DNA of 64,000 nucleotides, taken from Streptomyces sp. WM4235 (GTDB taxonomy: Bacteria; Actinomycetota; Actinomycetes; Streptomycetales; Streptomycetaceae). The notes below the pieces were generated by a model. That model saw only the letters and a list, made by a program, of their open reading frames with translations, had not been told where the DNA came from and searched no databases. A program made the translations under genes and the position numbers. Below, in pieces: positions 40,004-47,627 of this stretch (position 1 is the first letter of the stretch; the number at the start of each line of letters is the position of its first letter). Location: NCBI RefSeq assembly GCF_001279725.1, contig NZ_LGDE01000001.1, positions 203,810-267,809 of the forward strand. The letters are read 5' to 3'.

Positions 40004-40488
40004 CCTCGAACGTCCCCGCCCCCGGTCACCCCCCGGTGACCGGGAGCGCCCCGGCGCCCCGGAGCACCCGACGGGAACAGCTGGGGCAGATCGTCCGCTT
40101 CGCCCTGGTGGGCGGCGTCAACACCGTGACCTTCTTCGGCATCTACCTGCTCCTGCACCCGTGGATGCCGTACTTCGCCGCGTACACGCTCGCCTTCCTG
40201 CTGTCGATGGTCGGCTCGTTCTTCATGAACACCTACTTCACCTACCGGACCCGGCCCACGTGGAAGAAGTTCGCGCTCTTCCCGCTGACGAACATCACCA
40301 ACTACGTGATCCAGTCGGTCGGCCTGTTCGCCCTGGTGCAGTGGGCCGGCATGGACGACCGGATCGCCCCGCTCGTGGCGGCCGTCGTGGCCATCCCGTT
40401 CACCTTCCTGCTGTCCCGCAAGATCCTGGTCCCGGGCGCCGCGGCCGCGGCGGAAGCCGAGCCGGTCCGCGGTCCGTCCACCCTCTGA
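40000..40488 (+). CDS. GtrA family protein (lipid-linked sugar translocation)
   Basis: The 162-residue membrane protein has four helices (about 30-50, 53-75, 90-110, 120-140), with the GtrA text QIVRFALVGGVNTVTFFGIY and MNTYFTYR. GtrA proteins are thought to flip polyprenyl-phosphate-linked sugars made by the neighbouring GT2. ATG 40000 overlaps the stop of the GT2 by 4 bases. A Pro/Thr/Ala-rich N-terminal 25 residues is unusual for the family but common in actinobacteria. Confidence 0.9.
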   Translation: MTSNVPAPGHPPVTGSAPAPRSTRREQLGQIVRFALVGGVNTVTFFGIYLLLHPWMPYFAAYTLAFLLSMVGSFFMNTYFTYRTRPTWKKFALFPLTNITNYVIQSVGLFALVQWAGMDDRIAPLVAAVVAIPFTFLLSRKILVPGAAAAAEAEPVRGPSTL

Positions 40489-40527
40489 AACCCGCGCGCG
40501 GCCCCGAAGGGCCACCCCGTAGATTGA

Positions 40528-40559
40528 GTTCCCGGCACCTGCGGCAAGGCGCCGGGAAC
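40528..40559. repeat. inverted repeat upstream of proB
   Basis: GTTCCCGGC (40528-40536) and GCCGGGAAC (40551-40559) are a perfect 9-bp inverted repeat just downstream of a -10-like TAGATT (40520-40525). It may be an operator or a 5' leader hairpin for proB. Confidence 0.45.
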
Positions 40560-40585
40560 ATCAGGCAAGGGGCAAGGGGACAGAC

Positions 40586-41713
40586 GTGTCAGCGGCTAGG
40601 CAGAGCGTCGTGGACGCCCGCAGGATCGTGGTCAAGGTCGGCTCCTCCTCCCTGACCACCGCCACCGGCGGGCTCGACGCCGACCGGGTGGACGCCCTGG
40701 TCGACGTACTGGCCAAGGCCCGCAGCGGCGGCGAGAAGGAGATCGTCCTGGTCTCCTCCGGCGCCATCGCCGCCGGACTCTCCCCGCTGGGCCTGCGCCG
40801 CCGACCCACCGACCTGGCCCGCCAGCAGGCCGCCGCCAGCGTCGGACAGGGCCTGCTCGTCGCCCGGTACACCGCGTCCTTCGCCCGCTACGGCGTCCGC
40901 GTCGGCCAGGTCCTCCTGACCACCGACGACACCAGCCGGCGCGCGCACTACCGCAACGCCTACCGGACGCTGGACCAGCTCCTCGCCATGGGCGCGCTCC
41001 CGGTCGTCAACGAGAACGACACCGTCGCCACGGACGAGATCCGGTTCGGCGACAACGACCGGCTCGCCGCCCTGGTCGCCCACCTCGTCCGCGCCGACCT
41101 GCTCGTGCTGCTGTCCGACGTGGACGGCCTCTACGACGGCGACCCCTCGCTCCCCGGCACCACCCGCATCGACGAGGTGCGCGGCCCCGAGGACATCGCG
41201 CACGTCTCCATCGGCAGCGCCGGCAAGGCGGGCGTGGGCACCGGCGGCATGGTCACCAAGGTCGAGGCCGCCCGCATCGCGGCGGCCGCCGGCATCCCCG
41301 TCGTCCTCACCTCCGCCAGCCAGGCCACCGACGCCCTCGCCGGGCGCGGCACGGGCACCCTCTTCCACTCCACGGGCCGCCGCTCGGCGGACCGGCTGCT
41401 CTGGCTCCAACACGCCTCCACCCCCCAGGGGCACCTCGTACTGGACGACGGGGCGGTGCGCGCCGTCACCGAACGCGGCAGTTCCCTGCTGGCCGCAGGC
41501 ATCGCCGGCGTCGAGGGTGACTTCGTCGCCGGGGACCCGGTCGAACTGCGCGCCACCGACGGCCGCGCCGTGGCCAGGGGGCTGGTCAACTTCGATGCCA
41601 AGGAACTCCCGCAGCTCCTCGGCCGCTCCACTCGCGAGCTCGCGCGGGAGCTCGGACCCGCGTACGAGCGGGAGGTCGTCCATCGTGACGATCTGGTCCT
41701 GCTGCAGGGCTGA
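40586..41713 (+). CDS. proB: Glutamate 5-kinase
   Basis: The 375-residue enzyme phosphorylates glutamate in the first step of proline synthesis. The N-terminal amino-acid kinase domain shows VVKVGSSSLT (residues about 12-21), VLVSSGAIAAGLSPLG and VVNENDTVATDEIRFGDND. A C-terminal PUA domain (about 275-355, LVLDDGAVRAVTERGSSLLAAGI) follows, as in E. coli ProB. GTG 40586 follows AAGGGG. It precedes a small unknown gene and proA, so these are likely the proline operon, although the 144-base gap before proA holds its own promoter. Confidence 0.96.
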   Translation: MSAARQSVVDARRIVVKVGSSSLTTATGGLDADRVDALVDVLAKARSGGEKEIVLVSSGAIAAGLSPLGLRRRPTDLARQQAAASVGQGLLVARYTASFARYGVRVGQVLLTTDDTSRRAHYRNAYRTLDQLLAMGALPVVNENDTVATDEIRFGDNDRLAALVAHLVRADLLVLLSDVDGLYDGDPSLPGTTRIDEVRGPEDIAHVSIGSAGKAGVGTGGMVTKVEAARIAAAAGIPVVLTSASQATDALAGRGTGTLFHSTGRRSADRLLWLQHASTPQGHLVLDDGAVRAVTERGSSLLAAGIAGVEGDFVAGDPVELRATDGRAVARGLVNFDAKELPQLLGRSTRELARELGPAYEREVVHRDDLVLLQG

Positions 41714-41797
41714 GGTTCGGCAAAACCGCCGCGCGTCCGGCCGAGGACTGGTCAACTGTGGGGGGCGGACACGCGTAGCGCAGACAGGAGGCGGCTG

Positions 41798-42220
41798 GTG
41801 AGACGAGCGCTGACCAGCGTCGGCACCGGGGACGGTGACGGCGGCGTTGGCGGGGGCGGCAACGGGGACGGGCCGGACACCTCTCGCCTCTGGCACGTCA
41901 CCCTGAGCGTCTCCGGCAAGCCGGCGCCGTTGTCCGAGGTCCGGCGCGGGCTGGAACAGCTCGCCCACGACCATCCCTTCCTGCTGACCAGCCGGTACGC
42001 CGACGACCACGCCGAGATCCGGTACTGGGAGGAAGCCCGCGACCTGCACGACGCGGCCGCCGTCGCCCTGCGGCTCTGGGGCGAACACCGGTCCTCGGCG
42101 CAGCTTCCGCCCTGGGAGATCGTCGGCCTGGAGGTCATCGACCGCGCGACCTACCACCAACGCGTGGCGGAGGGCTACGGCCCGCCCCCGGCCCACCCGG
42201 TGGGCGTGCACCCCTACTGA
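41798..42220 (+). CDS. Conserved-looking protein of unknown function between proB and proA
   Basis: The 140-residue soluble protein starts MRRALTSVGTGDGDG, has a short Gly-rich linker and then a compact 100-residue domain (SRLWHVTLSVSGKPAPLSEVRRGLEQLAHDH). No signal, membrane helix or known motif is seen. GTG 41798 has a strong AGGAGG 7 bases upstream. It sits between the two proline genes, and similar small genes occupy this place in other Streptomyces as I recall. Confidence 0.8.
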   Translation: MRRALTSVGTGDGDGGVGGGGNGDGPDTSRLWHVTLSVSGKPAPLSEVRRGLEQLAHDHPFLLTSRYADDHAEIRYWEEARDLHDAAAVALRLWGEHRSSAQLPPWEIVGLEVIDRATYHQRVAEGYGPPPAHPVGVHPY

Positions 42221-42351
42221 GCCCGAGGACGGGCCCGGGGAGGGCCCCCGCGAGACGGACCGGCCCGCGAGCCGGCCGCCCCGGGGTGGCCCGTCGCGCA
42301 GTGGGCCGTCTCGCGGGGTGAAACCCCGTCGGCCCGGCCCGGACCGGGGCA

Positions 42352-42357
42352 TACCCT
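42352..42357 (+). promoter_or_regulatory. -10 hexamer (TACCCT) of proA, leaderless type
   Basis: TACCCT lies 7 bases before ATG 42365. Confidence 0.55.
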
Positions 42358-42364
42358 GGGCCGC

Positions 42365-43648
42365 ATGACCTCGCTCGACGACGCCACCGCAGCCTCCCCC
42401 GTGATCGCCACCGCGCAAGCCGCCCGGACGGCCGCCGCAGCCATCGCCCCACTCCCGCGGTCCGCCAAGGACACGGCCCTCCTGGCCATCGCGGACGCGC
42501 TGGAGGCCCGTACCGCGGAGATCGTCGAGGCCAACGCCCTCGACACCGACAAGGCCAGGGAGGCGGGCACGAGCGAGACCGTCATCGACCGCCTCACCCT
42601 GACCCCCGAGCGCGTCGCCGCCATCGCCTCCGACGTCCGCGACGTGGCCGCCCTCCCCGACCCCGTCGGCGAGGTCGTCCGCGGCTCCACCCTCCCCAAC
42701 GGCATCGACCTCCGCCAGATCCGGGTACCGCTCGGCGTCGTCGGCATCATCTACGAGGCCCGCCCCAACGTCACCGTCGACGCCGCCGCGCTCTGCCTCA
42801 AGTCCGGCAACGCCGTGCTGCTGCGCGGCAGTTCCTCCGCCTACGCCTCCAACAGCGCCCTCGTCGCCATCCTCCGGGACGCCATCGAGTCCGCCGGACT
42901 GCCCGCCGACGCCATCCAGCTCGTCCCCGGCGAGTCCCGCGACTCCGTCCGCGAGCTGATGCGCGCCCGCGGCCTCGTCGACGTGCTGATCCCGCGCGGT
43001 GGAGCCTCGCTCATCAAGACCGTTGTCGAGGAGTCCATCGTCCCGGTCATCGAGACCGGCACGGGCAACTGCCACGTCTACGTCGACGCCCAGGCCGACC
43101 TCGGCATGGCCGTGGACATCCTCGTCAACTCCAAGGCGCAGCGCCCCTCGGTCTGCAACTCCGCCGAGACCCTCCTCGTCCACCGGGACATCGCCGCCGC
43201 GTTCCTGCCGCTCGCCCTCGACGCCCTCGCGGACGCCGGAGTGACCGTCCACGGCGACGGCGAGGTCCTCGCGTACGCCGAGGGGACCAAGGTCACCGCA
43301 CTGCCCGCTACCGACGAGGACTGGGCGGCCGAGTACCTGTCCTACGACATCGCCGCGGCCGTCGTGGACTCCCTCGACGACGCCGTCACGCACATCCGCC
43401 GTTGGACCTCGGGGCACACCGAGGCGATCGTCACCACCTCGCAGGCCGCCGCGCGCCGCTTCACCCAACTGGTCGACTCGACCACGGTGGCGGTGAACGC
43501 CTCCACCCGCTTCACGGACGGTGGTCAGTTCGGCTTCGGCGCGGAGATCGGCATCTCCACGCAGAAGCTGCACGCCCGGGGCCCGATGGGCCTTCCGGAG
43601 CTCACCTCCACCAAGTACATCGTCACCGGCGACGGTCACGTCCGGTAG
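42365..43648 (+). CDS. proA: Glutamate-5-semialdehyde dehydrogenase (gamma-glutamyl phosphate reductase)
   Basis: The 427-residue ALDH-fold enzyme reduces gamma-glutamyl phosphate with NADPH. The catalytic cysteine is Cys264 in [13 protein letters not shown], and the ProA text [20 protein letters not shown] is at about residues 120-140. Length is normal for ProA. ATG 42365 has a -10 box 7 bases upstream and no ribosome site, so it is probably leaderless. Its product feeds ProC, which is not in the window. Confidence 0.96.
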   Translation: MTSLDDATAASPVIATAQAARTAAAAIAPLPRSAKDTALLAIADALEARTAEIVEANALDTDKAREAGTSETVIDRLTLTPERVAAIASDVRDVAALPDPVGEVVRGSTLPNGIDLRQIRVPLGVVGIIYEARPNVTVDAAALCLKSGNAVLLRGSSSAYASNSALVAILRDAIESAGLPADAIQLVPGESRDSVRELMRARGLVDVLIPRGGASLIKTVVEESIVPVIETGTGNCHVYVDAQADLGMAVDILVNSKAQRPSVCNSAETLLVHRDIAAAFLPLALDALADAGVTVHGDGEVLAYAEGTKVTALPATDEDWAAEYLSYDIAAAVVDSLDDAVTHIRRWTSGHTEAIVTTSQAAARRFTQLVDSTTVAVNASTRFTDGGQFGFGAEIGISTQKLHARGPMGLPELTSTKYIVTGDGHVR

Positions 43649-43713
43649 TCGGTCCGCACACCCCGGGCGGCCGGAATTCGGCGGACACCCTGCCCAAAGC
43701 GGCCCCCCAGGTC

Positions 43714-43719
43714 TACGCT
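43714..43719 (+). promoter_or_regulatory. -10 hexamer (TACGCT), leaderless type
   Basis: TACGCT lies 6 bases before GTG 43726. Confidence 0.5.
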
Positions 43720-43725
43720 GGTCCC

Positions 43726-44286
43726 GTGCCGGACGACGTGGGGGGCAAGCCGTTCCCGGACGACGGGGAGCCCGACGACGACCGCGGAGGCGCGGATCAG
43801 CACTTCGCCTCCGTGGTGTTCGACGAGGCCTTCGTCCGGAACGCCGAGATCCATGAACCGAGCGCGGCCGAGCGTCAGCGGGCCGCCGACCGGGCGCGTG
43901 CCGAGGCCGAGGCCGCACGCGTGGCGGGCGGCTGGACGACCGAGGACGACCACGACGGCTACTCCTACGGCCACCCCGACGGGTACGGCCTCGACGAGCC
44001 CGGCTGGGAACACGGCCCCCACGGCCACGGCCACGGCTACGCGGAAGGGCCTTACGGGGTCTACGGCGGCAGCATGCGCCCCTACCGCGGCCGGGCACCC
44101 TGGCTGCGCCCCGTCGCCTGGGTGCTCGCCTTCGTGATGGGCCTCGGAATGATCGCGCTCGCCTTCAGCGCCGTGTACCGCAGCGCCTCAGGAGACGCGG
44201 ACCACGCACCCGCCCCAGCCAGCACTCCGCAGCGCGAAGTCACCGGCGTCGGAGCGTTTACGTACCCCGTCGGCCGCCAACCCTGA
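43726..44286 (+). CDS. SVVFDE-motif single-pass membrane protein, function unknown
   Basis: The 186-residue protein has an acidic N-terminus, the motif SVVFDEAFVRNAEIHEPSAA at residues 29-48, a charged region, a Gly/His/Tyr-rich stretch (about 75-115) and one membrane helix (128-150). About 35 residues remain outside. The same motif occurs at the same residue position in the next protein. GTG 43726 is supported by the -10 box 6 bases upstream. No known domain is recognised; it follows proA and precedes its relative by 67 bases. Confidence 0.78.
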   Translation: MPDDVGGKPFPDDGEPDDDRGGADQHFASVVFDEAFVRNAEIHEPSAAERQRAADRARAEAEAARVAGGWTTEDDHDGYSYGHPDGYGLDEPGWEHGPHGHGHGYAEGPYGVYGGSMRPYRGRAPWLRPVAWVLAFVMGLGMIALAFSAVYRSASGDADHAPAPASTPQREVTGVGAFTYPVGRQP

Positions 44287-44353
44287 AAGTACGCCCCGCT
44301 TGCGTTCACCGGATTCGGGGGCTTCTCTGAAGCGGGGACAGCGGGGAGAAGCG

Positions 44354-45523
44354 ATGGCCGTTCCAGGAGACCCACCCAACGGCGCCCCCGACGGCATCGG
44401 CGAGGGCGATGACGAGTTCCGGTCGGACGAGTACCGGTCGGTCGTGTTCGACGAGGACTTCGTGCGGGCTGCCCGCCTCCAGGAGTACTCCGCCGAGGAA
44501 CGCATGGGCGAGCACGCCCGGGCGGTCCGCAGCCGGTCCCTCTGGTCGGGAGGCGGCTCCTCGGGCCACCGCGACGGCGCACCGAGCCGCGGTGCCCGGC
44601 AGGGCCTGCTGCTCGTGCTCCTCATCGCCACGGCCTTCGCCGCCGCCGTCTACATGGGCCTGCGCAACCCGTACGTGCCCGCGCCCGGCACCACCGCGGA
44701 ACCGCTCGCGGCCACCGTCGTCCCGCTCGCGCCGACCACCGTCGTGCCCGGCGGGAACCCGGCCGACCTGTTCGCGAAGAGCCCGGCGGCCGAGTACCGC
44801 ATCGGAGCGGCCGGGATCACCCTGCCGGCCGTACGCCGCACCCACCATTTCAGCGAGAGCCAGATCGTCTCCGCGCTGTCCATCGCCAAGGACTACCTGG
44901 TGCAGTCGGCGCTGGACCCGGACGTGCTCGCCGGGACCGCCTCACGGCCCGTACGGGTGCTGCTCGACCCCGACCAGCTCGCGCAGTTCGACCGGAGCAT
45001 GACCGCGCCCGTCGGCGACGGGCGGCACGCCGCCACCGGATGGCTGGTGCGCTTCGATCCCGCCGTCGCCGCCGTGGCCGACCCCAGGGTCCGGGTGAGC
45101 GGCATCCTCGCCTACCAGGAGATTTCCGCCCAGGTGCTGGAGGTCACCACCGACCACACCTTCGTCTACGCCGTACGCTCCGCCGGCCGGCAGCCGTCGG
45201 CCGCCGAGGGTGCCTCGCTCTTCACCGTCCGGCGGGAACTGCGGCTGCGGCTCGACCGCGAGGACCTCGTCGCACGCCGGGCGGAGCTGGCCTCCGCCTA
45301 CGTGATGGCAGGCCCCCAGGACTGCGCCTCCGAGCCCGCGGCGGCCTTCCGGCCGATGCTCGCCGGGGCCGCACCCACCACCGTCGGCCCGGCCGCGAGC
45401 GACCCGTACGCCACCGGTCACCCGCGGCGCACCGCCGGGCTCTGCGGGATCCTGGCGCAGCCCACGAACCCCCAGGACCCTCCGCCGGCAGCCGTCGGCC
45501 CCGTCAGCCCGGCTGTTCCGTAG
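44354..45523 (+). CDS. SVVFDE-motif single-pass membrane protein with extracytoplasmic domain
   Basis: The 389-residue protein carries SVVFDEDFVRAARLQEYSAE at residues 29-48, one membrane helix at 84-101 and a 280-residue extracytoplasmic domain with two cysteines far apart (in QDCASEP and GLCGILAQ), possibly a disulfide. The motif places it with the preceding protein as a related pair. ATG 44354 follows GGGGAGAA. Its stop overlaps the 3' end of the convergent M48 peptidase gene by 20 bases. No enzymatic motif is seen. Confidence 0.8.
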   Translation: MAVPGDPPNGAPDGIGEGDDEFRSDEYRSVVFDEDFVRAARLQEYSAEERMGEHARAVRSRSLWSGGGSSGHRDGAPSRGARQGLLLVLLIATAFAAAVYMGLRNPYVPAPGTTAEPLAATVVPLAPTTVVPGGNPADLFAKSPAAEYRIGAAGITLPAVRRTHHFSESQIVSALSIAKDYLVQSALDPDVLAGTASRPVRVLLDPDQLAQFDRSMTAPVGDGRHAATGWLVRFDPAVAAVADPRVRVSGILAYQEISAQVLEVTTDHTFVYAVRSAGRQPSAAEGASLFTVRRELRLRLDREDLVARRAELASAYVMAGPQDCASEPAAAFRPMLAGAAPTTVGPAASDPYATGHPRRTAGLCGILAQPTNPQDPPPAAVGPVSPAVP

Positions 45524-46604
45524 CGCCGCCGGGGGAGCCCTTGCCCTCGCCGGCGCCCGCGGAACCGTTCGCCGCGCCGGCCCCGGCGCCGGTGAACTTG
45601 TCCCGGAGCTTGCCGCCCAGGTCACCCGCACCGCCGGCGAGGTCGCCGACGAGCTTCATCAGCGGGTCCTTGCTCGTGCGCACCGAGTCGGCGTAGTGCG
45701 AGGCGGACTGCCGGAAGGAGTCGCTCACCGAGGCGTCCTTGTCCTCGTCCCGCCTCGGGTAGTGGCCGTCCATGATCCGCTGGTAGTCGCGGTTCTGCGA
45801 CCACTTCTTCAACTCGGCCGCGCGGACCGTGGTGAAGGGGTGCGAACGCGGCAACACGTTGAGGATCTTCAGCACGGAGTCGCGCAGGTCCCCGCTCGAC
45901 TCGTACTCCTCGGCCTGGGCCAGGAAGGCGTCCACGTTCATCTCGTGCAGGTGGTTGCCGCCCGCGATCTTCATGAGGCCGCGCATCGAGGCGTTCACGT
46001 CCTGACCCACCAGCAGTCCGGCCCGGTCCGCCGACAGCTCGGACTTGCGGAACCACTCCCGCAGCGCGGTGACGAGCGCCATGATCGCCACATTGCCCAG
46101 CGGGATCCACGCGACCTTCATCGCCAGACCCGTCAGGAACAGCAGGACCGTGCGGTAGACGGCGTGCCCGGACAGCGCGTGGCCCACCTCGTGGCCCACG
46201 ACCGCCCGCATCTCCTCCTCGTCGAGGAGTTCGACGAGCCCCGTCGTGACGACGATGATCGGCTCGTCCAGCCCGATGCACATGGCGTTGGGCTTCGGGT
46301 CCTGCTGCACGTACATCTGCGGGACCTTCTCCAGGTCCAGGATGTAACAGGCGTCCCGCAGCATCCCGTGCAGGTGCGGGAACTGGGTCTCGCCCACCCG
46401 CACCGACTCCGACAGGAACAGCAGCCGCAGGCTGCGCTCCGGCAGCAGCCCGCTCAGGGCCTTGAACACCGTGTCGAAGCCACTCAGCTTGCGCAGCGCG
46501 ACCAGCGCCGAGCGGTCCGCCGGATGTTCGTACGCCCGCGAGGAAATGCCGGGGAACCTCCTGCGGTTCCGCGCCGGCACCTTCTCGAAACCGGTGTCCG
46601 TCAT
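45504..46604 (-). CDS. M48 family metallopeptidase
   Basis: The 366-residue protein has the zinc motif HEVGH at 138-142 and the third ligand Glu189 in KSELSADRAG, as in M48 peptidases (HtpX, Ste24). Two hydrophobic stretches (about 151-185) flank the active-site region, and the tail is Gly/Ala-rich. ATG 46604 follows GGGGGAGGG. Such enzymes take part in membrane or envelope protein quality control. It is convergent with the SVVFDE gene (20-base overlap of 3' ends) and divergent from the small membrane gene at 46746. Confidence 0.9.
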   Translation of the reverse strand: MTDTGFEKVPARNRRRFPGISSRAYEHPADRSALVALRKLSGFDTVFKALSGLLPERSLRLLFLSESVRVGETQFPHLHGMLRDACYILDLEKVPQMYVQQDPKPNAMCIGLDEPIIVVTTGLVELLDEEEMRAVVGHEVGHALSGHAVYRTVLLFLTGLAMKVAWIPLGNVAIMALVTALREWFRKSELSADRAGLLVGQDVNASMRGLMKIAGGNHLHEMNVDAFLAQAEEYESSGDLRDSVLKILNVLPRSHPFTTVRAAELKKWSQNRDYQRIMDGHYPRRDEDKDASVSDSFRQSASHYADSVRTSKDPLMKLVGDLAGGAGDLGGKLRDKFTGAGAGAANGSAGAGEGKGSPGGATEQPG

Positions 46605-46745
46605 CTTGCCCTCCCCCTTGATCGACCTGTCCGCTTCTGCGTCCATCCTCTCCAACGTCCGAGTCGGCGTGAGCGTGCCCAAGGGCCCCGCATACGATGT
46701 GAGCGAAGTCTCCGCCCGGTCCCCGACTCGATAGGTATCTGCCTG

Positions 46746-46913
46746 ATGAGCCTCTCCACCACCGCCCACAACCTGGTCGTTCTCGCCTCGGAGGGTGGCG
46801 CCGAGCACGGCGGCAACCACGACAGCCTGAGCCCGTACCTGACCGGTGGCGGCGCGTTCGTGATCCTGCTGCTGATGCTCTGGGTGACCACCCGCCTGAA
46901 CCGCGACCGCTAG
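46746..46913 (+). CDS. Small membrane protein of 55 residues
   Basis: The protein is [20 protein letters not shown] followed by a Gly/His-rich region and one helix (about 33-48, [18 protein letters not shown]). A -10-like TAGGTA lies 8 bases before ATG 46746. The size, membrane helix and place in front of nadD recur in Streptomyces, as I recall. The function is unknown. Confidence 0.75.
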   Translation: MSLSTTAHNLVVLASEGGAEHGGNHDSLSPYLTGGGAFVILLLMLWVTTRLNRDR

Positions 46914-46966
46914 ACCGGCCTCGCGCACGCGCTCGAACGAGGGTCCTCGCCGGCTCACCGGGCCAG

Positions 46967-46972
46967 TAGGCT
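46967..46972 (+). promoter_or_regulatory. -10 hexamer (TAGGCT) of nadD, leaderless type
   Basis: TAGGCT lies 8 bases before ATG 46981. Confidence 0.5.
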
Positions 46973-46980
46973 CTGCGCTC

Positions 46981-47598
46981 ATGGGAGAGCAGGAAATGCC
47001 TACCGGCCCGGTCAAGCGCCGGCTCGGCGTGATGGGCGGGACATTCGACCCGATCCACCACGGACACTTGGTCGCCGCCAGCGAGGTGGCCGCCCTCTTC
47101 CACCTCGACGAGGTGGTGTTCGTACCGACCGGTGAGCCGTGGCAGAAGTCGCAGCGGGCCGTGTCGCCCGCCGAGGACCGCTATCTGATGACGGTCATCG
47201 CGACGGCCTCCAACCCGCAGTTCTCGGTGAGCCGCATCGACATCGACCGCGGCGGCCCCACCTACACGATCGACACCCTGCGGGACCTCAGGGCGATCAA
47301 CGACGACGCGGACCTGTTCTTCATCACCGGCGCCGACGCCCTCGCGCAGATCCTCACCTGGCGCAACGCCGACGAGTTGTTCTCGCTGTCGCACTTCATC
47401 GGCGTCACTCGTCCGGGTCATGTGCTCACCGACGACGGGCTGCCCGAGGGCGGCGTCTCCCTCGTGGAGGTCCCCGCGCTGGCGATTTCGTCCACCGACT
47501 GTCGCGCGCGGGTCGCCAAGGGCGATCCCGTCTGGTATCTGGTGCCGGACGGTGTCGTTCGCTACATCGACAAGCGTGAGCTGTATCGGGGAGCCTGA
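46981..47598 (+). CDS. nadD: Nicotinate-nucleotide adenylyltransferase
   Basis: The 205-residue enzyme makes nicotinic acid adenine dinucleotide from NaMN and ATP. The signature [12 protein letters not shown] (residues about 19-30) is the nucleotidyl-transferase (T/H)xGH motif. [13 protein letters not shown] near the end is the second ATP-binding motif. ATG 46981 follows a -10 box at 8 bases. It leads the conserved nadD-LCP-rsfS-phosphatase cluster of Streptomyces. Confidence 0.95.
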   Translation: MGEQEMPTGPVKRRLGVMGGTFDPIHHGHLVAASEVAALFHLDEVVFVPTGEPWQKSQRAVSPAEDRYLMTVIATASNPQFSVSRIDIDRGGPTYTIDTLRDLRAINDDADLFFITGADALAQILTWRNADELFSLSHFIGVTRPGHVLTDDGLPEGGVSLVEVPALAISSTDCRARVAKGDPVWYLVPDGVVRYIDKRELYRGA

Positions 47599-47627
47599 GC
47601 TTCCGGTTTCGGAGAGAGGGGCCCGCG

